Shown here in pieces: positions 5,666 to 9,146 of a stretch of 9,146 nt of DNA. Each line of letters begins with the position of its first letter. Positions within the stretch are counted from its first letter, which is position 1. A program made the position numbers and the translations under genes. The notes under the pieces were generated by a model. It had not been told where the DNA came from. It did no database searches and was given only the letters and a program-made list of their open reading frames with translations. Source of the stretch: an uncultured Faecalibacterium sp. (GTDB taxonomy: Bacteria > Bacillota > Clostridia > Oscillospirales > Ruminococcaceae); the NCBI GenBank assembly GCA_934540955.1, contig CAKTCY010000071.1, forward strand, positions 1 to 9,146, in the 5' to 3' direction.

Positions 5666-7216
5666 TTACAGCTCGATAATGGCGTCATCCGGCAGGTCTG
5701 CAAACACGGTGGCAAGCACCGCAGCGGGCTGCGCCGTCCGTGCCTTGCGGGTGCGCAGCTGCGCCACCAGACCCATCATCTGCACGGTGATCAGCGGGGT
5801 CATGGCGACCATGGCCACCACGCCGAAGGCGTCAGTCACGATGTTGCCGCCCACCGCCACGCAGGCACCCTGCGCCAGCGGCAGCAGGAAGGTAGCGGTC
5901 ATGGGGCCGGAGGCCACGCCGCCCGCGTCAAACGCAATGGCGGTGAATAGCTTGGGCACCACAAAGGAGATGCTGATGGCGAACACATAGCCCGGCACAA
6001 GGAACCACAGGATGGAGATGCCGGTCAGCACCCGCACCATGGCAAGACCCACCGAGATGGACACGCCAGCGGAAAGCGCCAGACCCATGGCCTGCGCCGA
6101 GATAGCGCCGTCGGTCACCTCTTCCACCTGCTTGTTCAGCACATAGACCGCAGGCTCGGCCTTAACGATAAAGTAGCCGATAAGCATTCCGATGGGGATG
6201 AGCGCCCAGCGCATCCCGCTGCCTGCCAGCACCTGTCCCAAATAGTTACCGGCGGGCATAAAGCCCACGTTTGCGCCGGTCAAAAAGAGCACAAGGCCGA
6301 TATAGGTATACGCAAGACCCACGCCGATGCGCCCCAATGTGCGGCGGTCCAGCCGCAGGGCGATGAGCTGAAACGCGCCGAACATCAGCACGATGGGCAG
6401 CAGCGAGCGGGCGATCTCTCCCAGATAGGTGGGCAGACCTTCCCGGAACAGCTTCCACAGCTCCACCGAGTCTGCCACCTCCGGCAGAACAGGCGGGATG
6501 TAGGTGCTGTCCGCTGCGCGGAACGCGATGCCCAGCGTCAGCACCGCCAGAATAGGGCCGATGGAGCACATCGCCACCAGACCAAAGCTGTCGTCCGCCG
6601 CGTGGCGGTCGCTTCGGATGGAGGAAACGCCCACGCCCAGCGCCATGATAAAGGGCACGGTCATGGGGCCGGTGGTCACGCCGCCGGAGTCAAACGCCAC
6701 CGCGAGGAACTCCTTGGGCACAAAGGCCGCCAGCAAAAAGATGAGCCCATAGAACAGCACCAGCAGCTTTGGCAGCGCGATGCCGATGAGCATACGCAGG
6801 AAGGCAAAGACCAGAAACAGGCCCACGCCCGCCGCCACCGAAAGGATCAGGGTGCCGCTTGGAATGGAGGGCACCTGATTTGCCAGCACCTGTAAGTCCG
6901 GCTCGGAGATGGTGATAAGGAAGCCCAGCAAAAAGCCGAGCACGAGAATGAGGGGCAGCTTGCGGCTGCGGGTGATGACTGCACCCACCCGCTCGCCCAT
7001 GGGGGTCATGCTCATCTCTGCACCCAGAGTAAAGAACATGATGCCCACCACGATCATGGCAGCGCCCAGCAAAAAGCACAGCAGGATGCTGGGCGACACC
7101 GGTGCTACCGTAAAGCAGAGCACCAGCACAATGGCCACAATGGGCAGCACCGCCTGCAGCGCCTCCAAAAGCTTTTCCCGCAGCTTGGGGAGCGATCGTC
7201 TGAGAATGATGTCCAC
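5666..7216 (-). CDS. Fused double-DUF1538 membrane protein, putative cation/proton antiporter
   Basis: A polytopic membrane protein with about 12 hydrophobic segments and an internal duplication. Numbering from the GTG at 7216 (516 residues), the first half has EPDLQVLANQV at 105, FDSGGVTTGPMT at 175-186 and DDSFGLVAM at 208. The second repeats them as EPAVYVLNKQV at 354, FDAGGVASGPMT at 429-440 and TDAFGVVAM at 461. These acidic pairs are plausible ion sites. From memory, paired single-domain DUF1538 proteins (UmpA/UmpB of Halomonas) act as a Na+(Li+,K+)/H+ antiporter; here both are one chain. The start is uncertain: TTG at 7255 would lie inside a dyad about five bases from the predicted mRNA start with no ribosome site. 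GTG at 7216 is in frame but sits within AAGGCGGTG, itself a near-perfect Shine-Dalgarno followed by ATT at 7207. It heads an operon with the P-II-like gene. Confidence 0.87.
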   Translation of the reverse strand: MDIILRRSLPKLREKLLEALQAVLPIVAIVLVLCFTVAPVSPSILLCFLLGAAMIVVGIMFFTLGAEMSMTPMGERVGAVITRSRKLPLILVLGFLLGFLITISEPDLQVLANQVPSIPSGTLILSVAAGVGLFLVFAFLRMLIGIALPKLLVLFYGLIFLLAAFVPKEFLAVAFDSGGVTTGPMTVPFIMALGVGVSSIRSDRHAADDSFGLVAMCSIGPILAVLTLGIAFRAADSTYIPPVLPEVADSVELWKLFREGLPTYLGEIARSLLPIVLMFGAFQLIALRLDRRTLGRIGVGLAYTYIGLVLFLTGANVGFMPAGNYLGQVLAGSGMRWALIPIGMLIGYFIVKAEPAVYVLNKQVEEVTDGAISAQAMGLALSAGVSISVGLAMVRVLTGISILWFLVPGYVFAISISFVVPKLFTAIAFDAGGVASGPMTATFLLPLAQGACVAVGGNIVTDAFGVVAMVAMTPLITVQMMGLVAQLRTRKARTAQPAAVLATVFADLPDDAIIEL

Positions 7217-7237
7217 CGCCTTTCGTCTGTATCCTGT

Positions 7238-7255
7238 TTGTACACTTTTGTACAA
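7238..7255. promoter_or_regulatory. Perfect operator-like dyad downstream of the DUF1538 promoter
   Basis: TTGTACACTTTTGTACAA is a perfect 7-bp inverted repeat around a 4-bp spacer. It lies at about +5 to +22 of the predicted transcript of the DUF1538/P-II unit, a classic repressor position. The half-site TTGTACA resembles several small HTH repressor sites, but I cannot assign a regulator. As RNA it could also form a short hairpin at the 5' end. Confidence 0.6.
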
Positions 7256-7266
7256 GATATATTTAT

Positions 7267-7295
7267 AGTATACGGATTCCGGCCTATGCCGTCAA
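7267..7295 (-). promoter_or_regulatory. SigA-type promoter of the DUF1538/P-II unit
   Basis: The -35 box TTGACG (7295-7290, five of six) and the -10 box TATACT (7272-7267, five of six) are separated by 17 bp. The predicted start is near 7260, followed at once by the 7238-7255 dyad. This placement argues against the TTG at 7255 as the start codon of the DUF1538 gene. Confidence 0.75.
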
Positions 7296-7376
7296 CCACC
7301 AGAAGGGAAAAACTTGAGCAAGTTCCATAAATTGTAAAAATATATTACTCACCTTTATGTTCTTCCCCGTGAAAAT

Positions 7377-7412
7377 GGAATACCGGAGCGTCCGCAGACG
7401 CTCCGGTATTCC
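7377..7412 (-). terminator. Intrinsic terminator after the flippase gene
   Basis: A perfect 16-bp GC-rich inverted repeat (GGAATACCGGAGCGTC at 7377-7392, complement at 7397-7412) with a CGCA loop. It lies about 70 bases past the flippase stop codon. On the minus strand it is followed by ATTTTCAC, a modest U tract, and on the plus strand by an AT-rich run. The remaining sequence between it and the flippase stop is AT-rich and carries only a weak 6-bp hairpin at 7454-7468. Confidence 0.85.
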
Positions 7413-7483
7413 GAAACTATAAAATAATTTTTCCGCTGAATATGCGCAAAGCAAATGCGGAGCGCATTCCAAATCGTCCAGTT

Positions 7484-8974
7484 TTACGCCTTTTTCGGCT
7501 TCAGCCAGCCGTCCACGGCGGCTACCAGCGCCTTGCCCCGGCGGCCCAGCAGGCGGGGCAGCAGCACCCGTGCCATCGCCCATACGCCCGCAAAGTTGTA
7601 CAGGATGATCACCAGCGTGATCAGCCCCGTCCACAACCCGTACAGCGGCGGCTCTGCCAGCAGCACAAAGGCCTCGAACACCAGCGCGGCGGCGTTTGCC
7701 AGCACCCGCCCCGGGTGGACGTGCATCCCGATCATGCGGCGGGCATCCACCGCACGCAGGGTGAACACCAGCGCAAGGCCAAGGAAGGACGCATAGGTCG
7801 CGCCCACAGGCCCCCACAGCTTGATGAAGAAGTAGTTCATGATGCAGTTGCTGATAGCGCCCGCCATCATGGTGACCATGCTGCGGTCAGACTTTTTGGT
7901 CACCACATACACGCTGTTCATGAACTGGTTGAAGCAGCTGCAAGTGGAAGCCAGCACGAGGAAGGGCACAAAATGCCATGCGTAGTAATAGTTGGACTTC
8001 ATGACGTGCATCACCGGGCGGCACAGCCAGATAATGCCCGCCGCGCAGCAGAACAGCACACTGGAGTAGGTGCGGAAGATCTTGGTAAAGAACCGGGCGC
8101 GCTCCTCTTCCTCGGTGACGGCGGAAAGCTGCCACGCATCGTAGAAGATCAGTCCCAGTGTGGTCAGGATGGTGGGCAGGAAGTAGCCGGTGGAAAGCAG
8201 ACCGCTCCATGCGTTGCCGGTGCGCCCGTCCAGCCCTTCGCACATCTCGCGCACGAAGAACAGGTCGGAGGCGTTGATGATCCAGAAGCTGATCTGCGCC
8301 GGGATCATGGGCAGCGAGAAGTTGAGCATCTGCCGCCACAGCTTTTTGTTGATGCCCTTCAACTCCACATAGTTCCACAGCTTGCCGGTGCACAGCAGGA
8401 ACAGCACGCTGACCAGATCGCCGCTGATGATAGCCAGCAGGTAGCCGTTGGCGCCCCACTTGAAGCCCACCAGATACAGCACATAGAATGCCATGGTGGC
8501 CACGGTGCACAGCACGCCGTCCACTGCCACCAGCTTGTTCCACTGACGGCTGCGCACGAACTGTGTGCACAGGGTGCGCAGACAGCTCATGAGCACATAA
8601 ATGTAGATCAGCAGACCGTACTGCGCCATATCCGGCAAAAACTGGGTGACCGGCCAGCACAGCACCAGAATGCCGAAGCCGCCCAGAATGGTGAGCAGGC
8701 CGTTGGTGAACACCTGCTTTTCGCTGTTGCCCTTGTCCAGACCAAAGCGGATGATGGCGTTGGACATACCCATGGACACAAAGGGGATGAGCAGGTTTGC
8801 GTACTGGCTCAGGATCTTGGACAGACCCAGATCCGAGATCTCCGCCATGGCGTAGGTCAGAAAGGGCTGTACGATCAAGGTGAGCAGCTTGGATGAAAAG
8901 CTGGAGATTGCAAAGATCAAAGTATTGCCGGCAAGCTTGGAATATTTATCGCCGGTCTTTTTTTCGTTTTCCAA
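7484..8974 (-). CDS. Wzx/RfbX-type polysaccharide flippase (MOP superfamily)
   Basis: An integral membrane protein of 496 residues with about 12-14 hydrophobic segments. It fits the oligosaccharide/polysaccharide exporters of the MOP superfamily, which move lipid-linked sugar units outward across the membrane for capsule, teichoic-acid-like or exopolysaccharide assembly. The N-terminus is family-like: a short charged lead, then LAGNTLIFAISSFSSKLLTLIVQPFLT at its core. It is followed by EISDLGLSKILSQYANLLIPF, where GLS-like and Asn residues sit at the usual places, and by LRFGLDKG-like IIRFGLDKG near 75. The C-terminus is basic (LKPKKA). The TTG start at 8974 is accepted because GGAGG lies nine bases upstream and no ATG occurs before the first membrane segment. 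No glycosyltransferase is in view, so the cargo cannot be named. It follows the metallopeptidase gene by 28 bases and is probably co-transcribed. Confidence 0.9.
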   Translation of the reverse strand: MENEKKTGDKYSKLAGNTLIFAISSFSSKLLTLIVQPFLTYAMAEISDLGLSKILSQYANLLIPFVSMGMSNAIIRFGLDKGNSEKQVFTNGLLTILGGFGILVLCWPVTQFLPDMAQYGLLIYIYVLMSCLRTLCTQFVRSRQWNKLVAVDGVLCTVATMAFYVLYLVGFKWGANGYLLAIISGDLVSVLFLLCTGKLWNYVELKGINKKLWRQMLNFSLPMIPAQISFWIINASDLFFVREMCEGLDGRTGNAWSGLLSTGYFLPTILTTLGLIFYDAWQLSAVTEEEERARFFTKIFRTYSSVLFCCAAGIIWLCRPVMHVMKSNYYYAWHFVPFLVLASTCSCFNQFMNSVYVVTKKSDRSMVTMMAGAISNCIMNYFFIKLWGPVGATYASFLGLALVFTLRAVDARRMIGMHVHPGRVLANAAALVFEAFVLLAEPPLYGLWTGLITLVIILYNFAGVWAMARVLLPRLLGRRGKALVAAVDGWLKPKKA

Positions 8975-9002
8975 GGGAACTTCCCTCCGTTTTTACGATA
9001 GA

Positions 9003-9146
9003 TTATTTTTTCAGCAGCTCCCGCCGGGTCTTCCAGTCCGGCAGCAGCTTTTCCACCTCCGCCCAGAAGGCCGGGCTGTGGTTCAGCTGCAAAAAGTGGC
9101 AGTACTCGTGTACTACCACATAGATCTGCGCCGCAGGGGGCTGGTT
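9003..9146 (-). CDS. YgjP-like zinc metallopeptidase, C-terminal fragment (runs off right edge)
   Basis: Only the last 47 residues are in the window; the N-terminal part lies beyond the right edge. The fragment reads IYVVVHEYCHFLQLNHSPAF, then WAEVEKLLPDWKTRRELLKK and a TAA stop. The HExxH zinc-binding motif (HEYCH) is encoded at 9096-9110. The following NHSPAFW and PDW-x-x-R-R spacing is the signature of the YgjP/DUF45 family, small cytosolic metallopeptidase-like proteins with no firmly known substrate. The sequence was too short for a stand-alone start, and I infer the gene from the motif order. It precedes the flippase by 28 bases in the same direction. Confidence 0.88.
   Translation of the reverse strand, partial: NQPPAAQIYVVVHEYCHFLQLNHSPAFWAEVEKLLPDWKTRRELLKK

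Noticed and set aside
7284..7328. A 14-codon minus-strand frame (ATG at 7328) as a leader peptide before the DUF1538 gene
   Set aside because: It ends across the -35 of the DUF1538 promoter, so it lies upstream of the predicted transcript, and its nearest AGGTGAG is too far from the ATG.
7454..7468. AATGCG-GAG-CGCATT hairpin as the flippase terminator
   Set aside because: The stem is only six pairs with no U tract; the 16-bp hairpin at 7377-7412 is far stronger.
7442..8896. A 484-codon plus-strand open frame
   Set aside because: It is the antisense shadow of the flippase; its product is His/Gln-rich with no membrane or domain pattern.
1..9146. CRISPR arrays, tRNA or rRNA genes, insertion sequences, phage genes or toxin-antitoxin pairs
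   Set aside because: I found no regularly spaced direct repeats, no cloverleaf pattern, no transposase or integrase motif, and no small two-gene toxin layout on either strand.

Overview
The window looks like chromosome of a GC-rich, low-motility-type Firmicute, probably a gut Clostridia of the Faecalibacterium/Oscillospiraceae kind. I base this on GC-rich coding sequence with sharply AT-rich intergenic gaps, SigA-type promoters, strong AGGAGG-like ribosome binding sites, a TrmK-Nif3 pair next to RqcH, and a hairpin-rich interspersed repeat of a type I associate with that group. The genus is inference; no rRNA or marker gene is present. Every gene I can support lies on the minus strand, so transcription runs from right to left. 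The long plus-strand open frames are antisense shadows.

Reading in the direction of transcription: (1) At the right edge is the tail of a YgjP-type zinc metallopeptidase (HExxH motif), followed 28 nt later by a Wzx/MATE-type polysaccharide flippase with a TTG start. A 16-bp hairpin terminator follows it. (2) A good promoter (TTGACG-17-TATACT) with an 18-bp perfect operator-like dyad just after the start point drives a two-gene unit. Its first gene is a membrane protein made of two fused DUF1538 halves (putative cation/proton antiporter type). Its second is a soluble protein built from two tandem P-II-like domains. A 15-bp hairpin ends the unit. (3) The -35 box of the next promoter (TTGATA-17-TATCAT) lies inside that hairpin and drives a YitT-family membrane protein with a C-terminal DUF2179 domain. 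(4) A third promoter, again with a dyad at the start point, drives a tight operon: a DUF1858 redox-disulfide protein, a TrmK-like tRNA m1A22 methyltransferase, a Nif3-family metal protein, then a 125-bp hairpin repeat, and RqcH of ribosome quality control. This ends in a very strong terminator. (5) The leftmost 206 bp is AT-rich and holds no gene I can support; it may carry a promoter for a gene beyond the left edge.

The best candidate for something little described is unit 2: a fused double-DUF1538 transporter coupled translationally to a double-P-II protein under its own operator-bearing promoter. That layout suggests a regulated ion transport system in which the P-II-like protein senses a small molecule and gates the carrier. 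Secondary points are a TrmK homologue with altered active-site motifs, the start-codon problem of the DUF1538 gene, and the promoter nested in a terminator.
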